The notes under the pieces were generated by a model. That model was not told where the DNA came from, made no database searches, and saw only the letters and a list, made by a program, of their open reading frames with translations. DNA of 64,000 bases, taken from Gordius sp. MW1 (Eukaryota; Nematomorpha; Gordioida; Gordea; Gordiidae). A program made the translations under genes and the position numbers. Below, piece after piece: positions 1 to 11,551 of this stretch. Positions within the stretch are counted from its first letter, which is position 1; the number at the start of each line of letters is the position of its first letter. Location of the stretch: positions 22,092,591-22,156,590 of the forward strand of contig OZ038531.1 of assembly GCA_964036665.1 (NCBI GenBank), given 5' to 3'.

Positions 1-344
1 GTGCAATAGTTTTAACAGTAGCACGTAAAAATGCACGAGAGGTTAGTCGATAGCAGCCAATCTGTTAAAAAAATTTAGCAGGAGCTCGAGCAGTAAATTT
101 GAGCAGATAGTAGATTGAATTGCTTTTTTTAAACTATTTTAGTTACTTACAATATTTGCTCATGGTATATTATAAAGTTATTATATTATAGTTTTATAAG
201 AAATTAAGCATGTTGAGCATAAATGATGGATTGCACGATAATAAGATGAGATGGTATATTTGATTTTTTACTTGACACGTTATTATATACATTTGGAGTT
301 TTTAGGTATAAATATTTTGTACAGGTGGTTAAATATATATGGGG

Positions 345-1850
345 TAAATGTCATAATCTATGTTTATGATGCGATTTAAATTTTTTTTTCAAATTGTGAC
401 TCACTAAAAACTTAAAAAATGTTTTTCACCATTGAAATTAAGATTTTTAAAAGTTTAGCGGTCGCCCAGGTGACAAATGTCATAATCTATGATTATGATG
501 CGATTTAAATTTTTTTTTGAAATTGTGACTCACTAAGAACTTAAAAAATGTTTTTCACCTTTGAAATTAAGATTTTTAAAAGTTTAGCGGTCGCCCAGAT
601 GACAAATGTCATAATCTATGTTTATGATGCGATTTAAATTTTTTTTTCAAATTGTGACTCACTAAGAACTTAAAAAATGTTTTTCACCTTTGAAATTAAG
701 ATTTTTAAAAGTTTAGCGGTCGCCCAGGTGACAAATGTCATAATCTATGTTTATGATGCGATTTAAATTTTTTTTGAAATTGTGACTCACTAAGAACTTA
801 AAAAATGTTTTTCACCTTTGAAATTAAGATTTTTAAAAGTTTAGCGGTCGCCCAGGTGACAAATGTCATAATCTATGTTTATGATGCGATTTAAATTTTT
901 TTTTCAAATTGTGACTCACTAAGAACTTAAAAAATGTTTTTCACCTTTGAAATTAAGATTTTTAAAAGTTTAGCGGTCGCCCAGGTGACAAATGTCATAA
1001 TCTATGTTTATTATGCGATTTAAATTTTTTTTTCAAATTGTGACTCACTAGGAGCTTAAAAAATGTTTTTCACCTTTGAAATTAAGATTTATGAAAGTTT
1101 AGCGGTCGCTCAGGTGACAAATGTCATAATCTACATTTATGATGCGATTTAAATTTTTTTTTCAAATTGTGACTCACTAAAAGCTTAAAAAAATGTTTTT
1201 CACCTTTGAAATTAAGATTTTTGAAAGTTTAGCGGTCGCCCAGGTGACAAATGTCATAATCTACATTTATGATGCGATTTAAATTTTTTTTTCAAATTGT
1301 GACTTACTAAGAGCTTATAAAATGTTTTTCAACTTTGAAATTAAGATTTTTGAAAGTTTAGCGGTCGCCCAGGTGACAAATGTCATAATCTACATTTATG
1401 ATGCGATTTAAATTTTTTTCCCAAATTGTGATTCTCTGAGAGCTTAAAAAATGTTTTTCAACTTTGTAATTAAGATTTTTGAAAGTTTAGCGGTCGCCCA
1501 GGTGACAAATGTCATAATCTACATTTATGATGCGATTTAAATTTTTTTTCAAATTGGGACTCACTGAGAGCTTAAAAAATGTTTTTCAACTTTGAAAAAA
1601 GATTTTTGAAAGTTTAGCTGTCGCCCAGGTGACAAATGTTTTAATCTACATTTATGATGCGATTTAAAATTTTTTTTCAAATTGTGACTCACTGAGAGCT
1701 TAAAAAAAAATTTTCACCTTTGAAATTAAGATTTTTGAGAGTTTAGCGGTCCCCCAGGTGACAAATGTCATAATCTTCATTTATGATGCGATCAAATTGT
1801 GACTCACTGAGAGCTCAAAAATGTTTTTCACCTTTAAAATTAAGATTTTA
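345..1850 (+). repeat. Tandem array of ~127-bp units, left arm
   Basis: About 12 copies of a unit recognised by the phrase GACAAATGTCATAATCTA, recurring roughly every 127-130 bases. Each unit also carries GATGCGATTTAAATT, a T-run, TTGTGACTCACTAAGA and AAGTTTAGCGGTCGCCCAGG. Copies differ by a few bases and by T-run length, and divergence rises toward the centre of the palindrome. The short open frames here are by-products of the repeat. Confidence 0.92.
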
Positions 1851-1990
1851 CCAGTTTGCCGCAGGGGTTCGTCCCAACCCCTGAACCCGTCTGGTAAAAC
1901 CCGATGTTTTATGGAACCGAACCCATTTTAAAAATACCCTTAAAACCCGAACCCGATCAATACAAAATTTTTGCCATCTATAAGTAAAAA
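1851..1990. other. Unique centre of the palindrome, with CCCGAACCC motifs
   Basis: A non-array spacer between the two opposed arrays. It contains repeated AACCC/CCCGA motifs (for example AAAACCCGAACCCGATC) like those in the subterminal parts of hAT elements elsewhere in this window (31254-32325). It may be a relic of such an element that once occupied the loop. Confidence 0.5.
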
Positions 1991-3415
1991 TTTTAAATCG
2001 CACCTGAGTTACCGCTAAACTTTCAAAAATCTTAATTTCAAAGGTGAAAAACATTTTTTAAGCTCCTAGTGAGTCACAATTTGAAAAAAAAAAATTTAAA
2101 TCGCATAATAAACATAGATTATGACATTTGTCACCTGGGCGACCGCTGAACTTTCAAAAATCTTTTCAAAGTTGAAAAACATTTTATAAGCTCTTAGTGA
2201 GTCACAATTTGAAAAAAAAATTTAAATCCCATAATAAACATAGATTATGACATTTGTCACCTGAGCGACCGCTAAACTTTCAAAAATCTTAATTTCAAAG
2301 GTGAAAAACATTTTTTAAGCTCCTAGTGAGTCACAATTTAAAAAAAAAATTTAAATCGCATCATAAATGAAGATTATGACATTTGTCACCTGGGCGACCG
2401 CTAAACTTTCTAAAATCTTAATTTCAAAAGTGAAAAACATTTTTTAAGCTCTTAGTGAGTCACAATTTGGAAAAAAAATTTAAATCGCATCATAAATGTA
2501 GATTATGACATTTGTCACCTGGGCGGCCGCTAAACTTTCAAAAATCTTAATTTCAAAGGTGAAAAACATTTTTTAAGCGCTTAGTGAGTCACAATTTGAA
2601 AAAAAAATTTAAATCGCATCATAAATGTAAATTATGACATTTGTCACCTGGGCGACCGCTAAACTTTCAAAAATCTTAATTTCAAAGGTGAAAAACATTT
2701 TTTAAGCTCTTAGTGAGTCACAATTTGAAAAAAAATGTAAATCGCATAAAAAACATAGATTATGACATTTGTCACCTGAGCAACCGCTAAACTTTCAAAA
2801 ATCTTAATTTCAAAGGTGAAAAACATTTTTTAAGCTCTTAGTGAGTCATAATTTGAAAAAAAATGTAAATCGCTCATAAACATAGATTATGACATTTGTC
2901 ACCTGAGCAACCGCTAAACTTTCAAAAATCTTAATTTCAAAGGTGAAAAACATTCTTTAAGCTCTTAGTGAGTCACAATTTGGAAAAAAAATTTAAATCC
3001 CATCATAAACATAGATTATGACATTTGTCACCTGAGCGACCGCTAAACTTTCAAAAATCTTAATTTCAAAGTTGAAAAACATTTTTTAAGCTCCCAGAGA
3101 GTCACAATTTGAAAAAAAAATTTAAATCGCATCATAAATGAAGATTATGACATTTGTCACCTGGGCGACCGCTAAACTTACAAAAATCTTAATTTCAAAG
3201 GTGATAAACATTTTTTAAGCGCTTAGTGAGTCACAATTTGGAAAAAAAATTTAAATCCCATCATAAACATAGATTATGACATTTGTCACCTGAGCGACCG
3301 CTAAACTGTCAAAAATCTTAATTTCAAAGTTGAAAAACATTTTTTAAACTCTTAGTGAGTCAAAATTTGTAAAAAAATTTAAATCGCATCATAAACATAG
3401 ATTATGACATTTACC
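1991..3415 (-). repeat. Tandem array of ~127-bp units, right arm (inverted)
   Basis: About 11 copies of the same unit as the left arm, now read as CATAGATTATGACATTTGTC and GTGAGTCACAATTTG, i.e. the reverse complement. Unit count and order are close to, but not identical with, the left arm. This suggests unequal exchange or slippage after the inverted duplication formed. Confidence 0.92.
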
Positions 3416-3768
3416 CCATATATATTTATTTAACCACCCGTACAAAATATTTATACCTAAAAACTCAAAATGTATATAATAACATGTCAAGTAAAAAATC
3501 AAATATACAATCTCATCTTATTATCGTGCAATCCATCATTTATGCTCAACATGCTTAATTTCTTATAAAACTATAATATAATAACTTTATAATATACCAT
3601 GAGCAAATATTGTAAGTAACTAAAATAGTTTAACAAAAGCAATTCAATCTACTATCTGCTCGAATTTACTGCTCGAGCTCCTGCTAAATTTTTTTAACAG
3701 ATTTGGCTGCTATCGACTAACCTCTCGAGCATTTTTACGTGCTACTGTTAAAACTATTGCACCGAACA

Positions 3769-5403
3769 GTTAGCTTAGCACTCATTGTGTTAGCATATTA
3801 CCCAGCTAGTGTTCGTGCTCGAGTTTTTAGTTGAAGCTGCTTAGCAATTTAACAACTATACCAATTATATTAATTTACATTTAACATCCTGATTGCGATT
3901 CACAAATAAAAAATGGCACAACTAAATTTTTTATATTAAGATTAGGATGGCCAATAAAAACTAAAGCCGAGATCTCGCTAATAAAAATTGTATTGTCTCG
4001 CCTCGAGGTCGAAATTCTCGTCTCGATCTCCGCTCATTATTTCAAATCTCGTCTCGAGCTCAAGATTTATCTCGGATTTTTCGCATCACTAAGGAAAACA
4101 AATAAATTTGAGCATTTAATTTTAATAAATCATCTAAAATCGTGTTCAGTAGAGCTTAGTTGATCATTCCAGGATTCTTCTAATGTGTTTTAGCTTGTGT
4201 AATAGGTTTATTAATCAGGCCCCAAGTTCATAAACATATTTAAAGGAAACAAAAACAAATCATTTAATGGCAATTGGTACAATCGGTATGTATATGAATA
4301 TAGATAAAATGTTTGTATTTAGTAACATCAATTGTCGTCGAAACATAAACAATAATTGTAACAGCTTGCAAAACCTGATGACTCTTAAAATTTTATACAA
4401 TTATTTCTTTATTCAATTAAACATGATTTAAATCGTATTAGAGTTGCCGAGATAACATCCCATTTATATTTTAATTTAATGAAAGAGGTTGTGTGTTTAA
4501 AGAACAAAATTAAAAGAAAGGAGGCAAAATGAGAAAAATTAAATATAAACTGTGTTTTAAATTCCGCTTTAAATAACAATAATTAAATAGTTATAGCGGT
4601 AATATAAATACGATATTCGTCTTTCACTAAATATAAATAAATAGATAATTTCAAAACGTTTTACAGCAAATATTTTTATACACATATGCAAATCTATGAC
4701 AAAATAAACAATTCATGAGTTTATGCGACCATACCATAATCCCAAATTGGCTAACCCATTATTACAAGCCGAAGTAGCCGTAATAACAGACGCAAATTGT
4801 AAACACGTGATGTCTTCGGAAACATTTTCTCACACTCTTTTTAAGCCATGTTTCCTATAAATAAAAAGCTGATCAAAAGTGGTAGAGAATTTTGTTTTAA
4901 ATCGGTTGCTGTGTGTTAATGGCAAATCTAATGCCCTTTATAATTCTTTTAATCCAAATACAATCAAATTTCATCTCATAAAACTTGTCTATTTAATATT
5001 GACAAAATTAGATACTCGTTCATCGACACCATCCAATATTCTAGCCTCTGTTTACATTGTGGTTATTATTTTTAGACAAGCCAGATATTGTTGAACGTAT
5101 AGCAGAAATATAAAGTGTTTTTTTTTTATCAATAATTCACTTAGTATTTTTAACGTCAATAAGTTGAGTAATACAGATTACTAAGAAATCGATAATCTTT
5201 TTTAGAAAATTTGGATCTTCTAAGAAGAGATAAATAAATGCATATCTTCGCGGAAAAAGCGTGTTGATATAAGAGCTTTTATGCGCGTATGACAAATCTG
5301 TTCTTTAAAACTGATGTCACGAGTATTTAAAGTCACCCATGTCACCTGTGATTGACATAACTTATGTTACATGTGCCTGACGCAACTTATGTCACGTGTG
5401 ATC
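3769..5403. other. AT-rich intergenic stretch, no gene seen
   Basis: No supported reading frame. A CTCG-rich patch at about 3965-4092 (repeated CTCGTCTCGA-like words) resembles the subterminal repeats of a hAT end. A short imperfect repeat of TTATGTCACGTGTGA-like words lies at about 5330-5402. The rest is low-complexity AT-rich sequence upstream of the GalNAc-transferase gene. Confidence 0.6.
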
Positions 5404-5570
5404 ATGGACGTAGCCAGCATTGGATTTAGAGAGGGGCAATACTGATTTAGGGAGGGGCGAAATAAACATTTTTTTTTAAATTTTAGCCATACTTTTAATG
5501 AATATCAACTAATTTTTGGATTTAGAGAGGTGGCAGTCGGCCCTAGCCTGCCCCCCTTGGCTACGCCCAC
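5404..5570. mobile_element. MITE of the CATGGGCGTAGCC family, copy 1
   Basis: Begins CATGGACGTAGCCAGCATT and ends near CTTGGCTACGCCCACC. Between these ends it has the family's internal phrases (GGGGCAAT.CTGATTTAGGGAGGGGC, TTTTAGCCATA, TTTTTGGATTTAGAG). Non-coding, ~165 bp. Other copies lie at 15864, 28939, 31545, 40398, 49570, 50050, 54093 and 54241. Confidence 0.8.
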
Positions 5571-5957
5571 CCGTGCGACCGACGTCACTACTCTTAACCT
5601 AATTTTACGATTAGAATATTTATGTCAGACATTTTGGGTTAAATGTCTAATGATAGTGACAGATTTGAAATTAGGAGAGTAAGGCCTTTCATTTTACATA
5701 TTATCATGTCGCAGTGTCTAGTATATGTTTGCATTTAAAGAACATTCCTATTATAAGACTTTATTTACAACCATATAATATATTTTGACTTATAGTCTGA
5801 CTCTAAGTTGCGACAATTTGCGGGAAAATGAGAATTTGCTCCCTATGATATAAAATCATAATTACTTCTTTCACGACGAGTTGGAAGCCTAGGGAGCGTT
5901 ATTGCAGGTACCGTCTGCCGTTTGCACGTTGTGTGTGCAGAGTAGCTTAAGCTAATA

Positions 5958-6280
5958 ATGGGTTTGCAACGCAAATTGCGGTATCCACGTAATTATAATA
6001 TAATTGGAAAGTTTGTGGCCGTTTGTTTATTGTTAGTATTCGGCTATAATATTTACGACAAAAAATATTTGAGATATTTTAAATCCACAAATTCGTACGA
6101 TATATATCTCAAAGAAGCTGGAAAAATTCCTGGTTTAGGGGAAAATGGTAAAGCGGCATTTCTTCGCGACCCCGAAGAAATTGAAAGGGCCAAAGAAGTG
6201 TTGAAGAAAGATTCATTTAACGTTATTTTAAGCAACAAAATATCCTTAAATCGCTCTGTTCCAGATAATCGTCCAAAAGG
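5958..6280 (+). CDS. GalNAc-transferase exon 1 (tail, membrane anchor, stem)
   Basis: Starts at the ATG of [14 protein letters not shown] hydrophobic stretch at residues 15-31 is a type II signal anchor. The stem ends in the family-typical GLGENGKAA and LNRSVPDNR. Donor GG|GTATTG; phase 2, so the Gly codon is split across a 169-bp intron. Confidence 0.93.
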
Positions 6281-9200
6281 GTATTGATTTATTTGATTCA
6301 AAGCTTGATTTTAATGTTATTTATAAATAAATGTATTATATTTTAAGTCAATCAAATATGCTTTTATAATACTTTAAAAATTAATATATTTTACATTTAA
6401 TGATGTTTATTTTTCATATTTAATACAAATAATTTGGTAAATTTTATAGGTGTCTTTCAATACAATATGACTCAAGTCTTCCTGATGCTAGTGTAGTTGT
6501 GATTTTCAACAATGAAGCTCTATCAGCCATCATTCGTATGATATACAGTTTGCTCAATCGTTCACCTGCTCATTTATTAAAAGAAATTATTTTGTATGAT
6601 GACTTTAGTGATAAAGGTAAACATAATATTTAACTAAATAAGGTGTATTAATACAGATTGCTTTTAAAATTTTAAGTAATTTATACTCAAAACTATTTAT
6701 ATTTTATTATTATTAACAGTATAATTTCACATTAAATGAAATTTGCCTTAAAATAATTACTTGGCCATTAATTTTGATGCTTTTTAAACGATGAAGTTAA
6801 AAATTTTTATTGTGGGAAATTTTTTTTTAAAATAATTATTGACTTAAACATATTTAGATCAACGTAATTGTAAATCAATAATCCAACCAGCTTAAAATTT
6901 AGGTCATGAGCTGAACTAACTTGCTATATAATTAACTTCAGGTCATTTTTTTATTGATTTTGGTCTACATTTTATATGGATTATAATTTTAATGCATATA
7001 TTATTTAGTTAAAAACTTCTACAATATTTTATAATTTTATTATAAAAAAGTATTTTTAAACCGATTTATCATGATTAAATGAGCAATTTCAAGTTGAAAT
7101 GTCATCTATATTTATAAATTGGAAGGCTAATATAAATAATTTACAATTTTCTAAATCTCAGTGTCAATCAATAAAAAGTTTTATATAAACATTAAAAATG
7201 GTTTAGAATTAATTTAACTTTAAAATGTGGGTGGACAAGTTTAGAAGCAAGTTTTAAAATTTAGATTATTTATTTTTTGTGTGGCCAGAGCCCTGAGGCC
7301 CGACTTGGCCCTAAAGAATTTTGGGCCCAATCTAGATTATAATCAGGTCATAAAACAATTTGAATTTTTTAATTCCCTATTAAAAATATTTATAACTTTT
7401 GTGGAGCTTACTTAACATTTTCTATAATCTCATTTTTTAATCAAATTTTTAAATTTCCTAACCATATCGTATGTAGTGCTTTTACTTATAATTAAAAAGG
7501 ATTAATAAACAAAAACATTAATATACACTTTAAAGTAAATTTACGTTAAAAAATATTTAATCAAGTTGAACCAATTTTGATTTCGCTATGATGATGCATG
7601 GTAAAAATGTAAAATTTTAAGAATGCCAATCCTGACTAAGCCTATAATTGCATTATCATTTTTTGGTTTTCGTAATTGTAGATGAGTTAATGGATCCACT
7701 TGAAGACTACGTAGCCGACCATTTTGATGCAGGGAAGGTTAGGCTTTACAGAAGTGCTCAGCGGCTGGGCCTGATCAGAGCACGGGTTGCAGGTGCCAAA
7801 TATGCTACGGGCACGGAAATCGTCTTCTTGGATGCCCATTGCGAAGCTGGGGAAGGTTGGTAAGTTAAACCCCCTTTGCCCCCCCCCCCCCCCCCACCAT
7901 TCTATGTGCCCGTGTTGTAAAAAACGGCTTGGTTTTGTTTTGTAGACCTAAAACTATGACTTTTAAAGTTGTACCCTGAAAGATAATACGATAGATTAGT
8001 AAACAGGTTAGGATTATTAAGTGAGAGGGTAGGCCGCCATTAGGGACATTCCATGTCAAATCGCCACGTTTTCGGCCGACCCTCTCAATTTTATAAAATT
8101 TTGTGGAAATGTCAATATTAATTTCCAAAAATTTTAGCTCATTTCGCCCACTATTTTTTGAGTTGTGAGCGCTCAAAGGTCGAAAATCGGCCTTTTTAAA
8201 AATTGGTTCGTGACGCTATATTCCATAAAATTTATAAGCTATTGGCCCCCAAATCATAGAATCTTGCTGTAGTATTAGGTAAGACCTATCTCCATAGAAA
8301 AAAAGTTAAAAATAATTTTTTAATCGATTGGTCATCTCATAATGGCCGAAATGGCATAATTACTGTCGAACCCTCTCAAACGGTTTCAAATTCGAGACAA
8401 ATGTTCTATACCAGTGGTTCTTAACCTTTTTATACATGCGACCCCCCAAATATTTTATAATTTTTTTGCGACCCCCCCATTTTTTTTATAATAATTTATA
8501 TTTGTTAAATTATCTATTATATGATTTTTTATTATTGTTTCATTTTATTAAATAATAAACATAAAACACAACTTTATTATTTCATTATCTATTTAAAATT
8601 TAAATAGATAATGAAATAATATCAACATAAAAACTTCATAATTAAACATAAAAACAATTCATTTATAATAAAAAGGATATGCATTCGGAAATATATTTAA
8701 TGAGATTTCTGCTGCTGAACATCATCAACCAATTTGTTAATTCTTGGTTCAATTGATTGTAATGCTATCCTCATGCAGGAATCTAGTCGCAATCGATTGC
8801 GTTTTTTAGTTTTTATATCCACCATAGTTGAGAAACCTTTTTCACACAAATATGTACTAGCGAAAGGCAGCAAATTTTGCATTGCTGCTGAAAATAATGG
8901 AGGATATTCTGCACGAATTTGTATCCAAACTTGCGCCAAACTTTTAGTTTTAAACAAAGATTTTAAATTACAATCATTTATTAATTCTAATAATGAATCT
9001 TCATCATCTGATGATAAATTGGTATTTTTATAATTGTTGTATGGATCTTGAATCCAGAGTTTTGTAATGTGACCTTCATCATTAGGGAAATATTTTTCAA
9101 ATTTATCAATTAATTTTAAAATATGACATTTAATCAAGTAATTTACATTTTCTTTCTCGAATTGAAATTTTGAATCAGAGATTAGTTGTGAATAGAATGG

Positions 9201-11520
9201 AAACATTTCATATATATTTGAGTCTATTCTTTGAATCCATCTTTGTAATTTCATTTTCATAGCCTCAATTTTGTTATGCATAGTAAAAATATCAGATTTA
9301 GGTCCTTGCATAGATATATTCAACTGATTTAGAATTGTAAAAATATCCGCTAGATATGACAATTTAGCGACCCAATTATTGTCATCAAAATAGCTTGATA
9401 GGCTGGAGTTTTTATCATTTAAAAAAAGTTCAACTTCCAGTCTCAATTCAAATAAACGAGTTAAGATTTTTCCTCGTGATAGCCATCTCACTTCTGTGTG
9501 AAATAAAAGAGAACTATTATCTGCGCCAACTTCTTCACAAAAAATTGAAAATAATCTTGACTTTAGTGAACTTCCTTTTATGAAATTTATAATCTTTACT
9601 GAAATTATCAAAACTTCATTCAATTCTTCACTCATTTCCTTGGAGGCTAATTGTTCCCTATGAATAAAACAATGAGTAGTTGTTATGTTTGCATGTGCAA
9701 TACGTTTTATTCTTGATGTAATGCCCTTATAACAGCCAGTCATAGAGGCAGCACCATCTGTGCAAATTCCAACACAGTTTTTCCAGAGTAAGCCATTAGT
9801 ATTCAGAAAGGAATCTATTTTGTTAAATATATTTTCACTTGTTGTATCTGTTTCTAAGTCTATGCAAAAGAGAAATTCTTCAGATATATCCATTTTTATA
9901 AAATCAATAAATCGAATGTATCCTAAGCAAATGCTCCTGTTAGAAACATCTGTAGATTCATCTATTTGTAATGAGAACCAAGGAGAATTTTTAATATAGC
10001 CAGTTAACTGTTCCTGAAGATCATTAGCTATTAATAAAGTTCTATTATAAATTGCATCATTTGACAAAGGTATTTCTTTAATTTTGTTTGACACAAAGGG
10101 TTCAAATAGCTCTTTACAAATATTAAACATGGCAGGTTTTAATAATTCTTCGGCTATAGTAAATGGTTTTTTTGCTTTTGCAATGTACAAAGCTGCAATA
10201 AATGAAGCTTTTAATAAATTTTTATTGGTAGTAGTTGTCACATTTATGAGCGTCTTTTGATTTTTTAATTCATCTCTTTTTCTTATAAAAAAATCTTCCT
10301 TTTTATTTTTATATTTATCATGGTTAAGATTTAAATGCCTCCACAATTTATTAGGTTTCATTGATTCATTAGAGAGAACTACACCACATATAACACATTG
10401 TGGTTTTGTAGTTCCTCGAACTTCTATGCTTACAAACCCATATTTAATATAATCACGATAGTATTTTCTAATTCTATTGTTACTTGATTTTATACCTTTA
10501 GTTTTAGGACTATTGGTTTTTTCCGTTTCATTTTTCGCTGTATCATCATCGGAACCTTCACTAATATTTGAAGTTCCTGGTCCGCGATTATTTAGATCAA
10601 AAAAAATTCCAATGTTTCTTTCTGCTTTTTGCTCATAATATGGAATATAATAACTATTTAAAATGAACAAACAATATAAGAAATAATGCACTATTTTGCG
10701 ATCCAAAGTCTGTGGTGAGAAGTTCGCTTTATTTTTAAATTTCAGAAGTTAAATTTGTTGAATTGTAAAATTAAATGAAGATAATTATTTTAAAGATTAG
10801 AAAATGAATAAATTATGAAACAGCAAAAAAATCTACCATTCAAAAAATTATTTTCATTATAAATAATAAGTTTCACAACGTATTTTAATAGCAGCATGGT
10901 GTGAGTGGTTATAGCGACGTCTTGTAAATGTAAACAAACATAATGCAACGAGTTCGAATCCCAAGGTGAGTATTTTTTCTAAAGCTTTTCTGAATATATT
11001 TATTTTATTCTAAAAAAATTTGGCGACCCCCCGGCAAACTTCTCGCGACCCCCTTGGGGGTCGCGACCCCTAGGTTAAGAATCACTGTTCTATACTACCT
11101 AGTAATCAAATTAAATGAAAGAGAAAGTAGGGCGGCCATCTTGAAATGGTAATAAATTGCTTAAAGGGTATTGCATTTATTTGGCGCCAAAATGACCCTC
11201 TAAAAATGGTTTTATTGCTCAATTAGCCATCTTATAATATTAGTTTATCAATAATACAAATATTTATGGTATAAATTAACGGGACCGGGTCAAAATAGCA
11301 GAAAAAACAGCCAAATTGGTTAGAACTGATCAAGATTGGTCAGGAGGGTTAGGGTTAGTGTTTTAAGTCAGCGTTTTAGGTTAGGGTTAGGATTAGATGC
11401 ACATCAAATTCCCTCCCCATTTGAGATTTAATTCTAATATATTGATTATCTAAATCTCATATGTTTCTGCTATTTTTTCATCATTCTGCTGTTTTGACCC
11501 CGATTCTAAATTAACACCTC

Positions 11521-11551
<31 letters not shown>

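Larger units (their letters stand above)
1..3768. repeat. Giant palindromic (foldback) element with tandem-array arms
   Basis: The first ~344 bases reappear as reverse complement at about 3416-3762; base 1 pairs with the GCAC at about 3762. Between these flanks lie two arrays of the same ~127-bp unit in opposite orientation, meeting at a short unique centre. The whole block can fold into a hairpin of about 1.7 kb per arm. The left end touches the window edge, so the true terminus and any target-site duplication are not visible. No transposase is encoded inside. It is best read as a non-autonomous foldback DNA element; a rearranged satellite block is the alternative. Confidence 0.85.
8412..11087 (-). 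mobile_element. Complete hAT transposon (ZBED5/FAM200-like group)
   Basis: 2676 bp with terminal inverted repeats: CAGTGGTTCTTAACC on the left and, reversed, CAGTGATTCTTAACC on the right, both followed by GCGACCCCC-type sequence. This is the classic Charlie-like hAT end. It is flanked by a perfect 8-bp target-site duplication TTCTATAC (8404-8411 and 11088-11095). It carries one uninterrupted transposase frame on the minus strand. Perfect duplication plus an intact frame point to a recent, possibly still competent, insertion into the long-TIR element around it. Confidence 0.95.

Noticed and set aside
345-3415. Regular ~127-bp repeats considered as a CRISPR array
   Set aside because: Units are contiguous with no unique spacers, far longer than CRISPR repeats, and the genome is plainly eukaryotic.
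7682-7859. Treating the exons of the GalNAc-transferase as separate broken gene copies
   Set aside because: All ten pieces join in one frame through GT-AG sites to a full-length product, so the gene is whole.
8734-9999. Plus-strand frames of 60-100 codons over the hAT transposase
   Set aside because: Antisense shadows of the 669-aa transposase on the minus strand.
11340-11400. TTAGGGTTAG words as telomeric sequence
   Set aside because: Only a few imperfect copies, enclosed within a MITE with its own 8-bp duplication; not a telomere or interstitial telomeric array.
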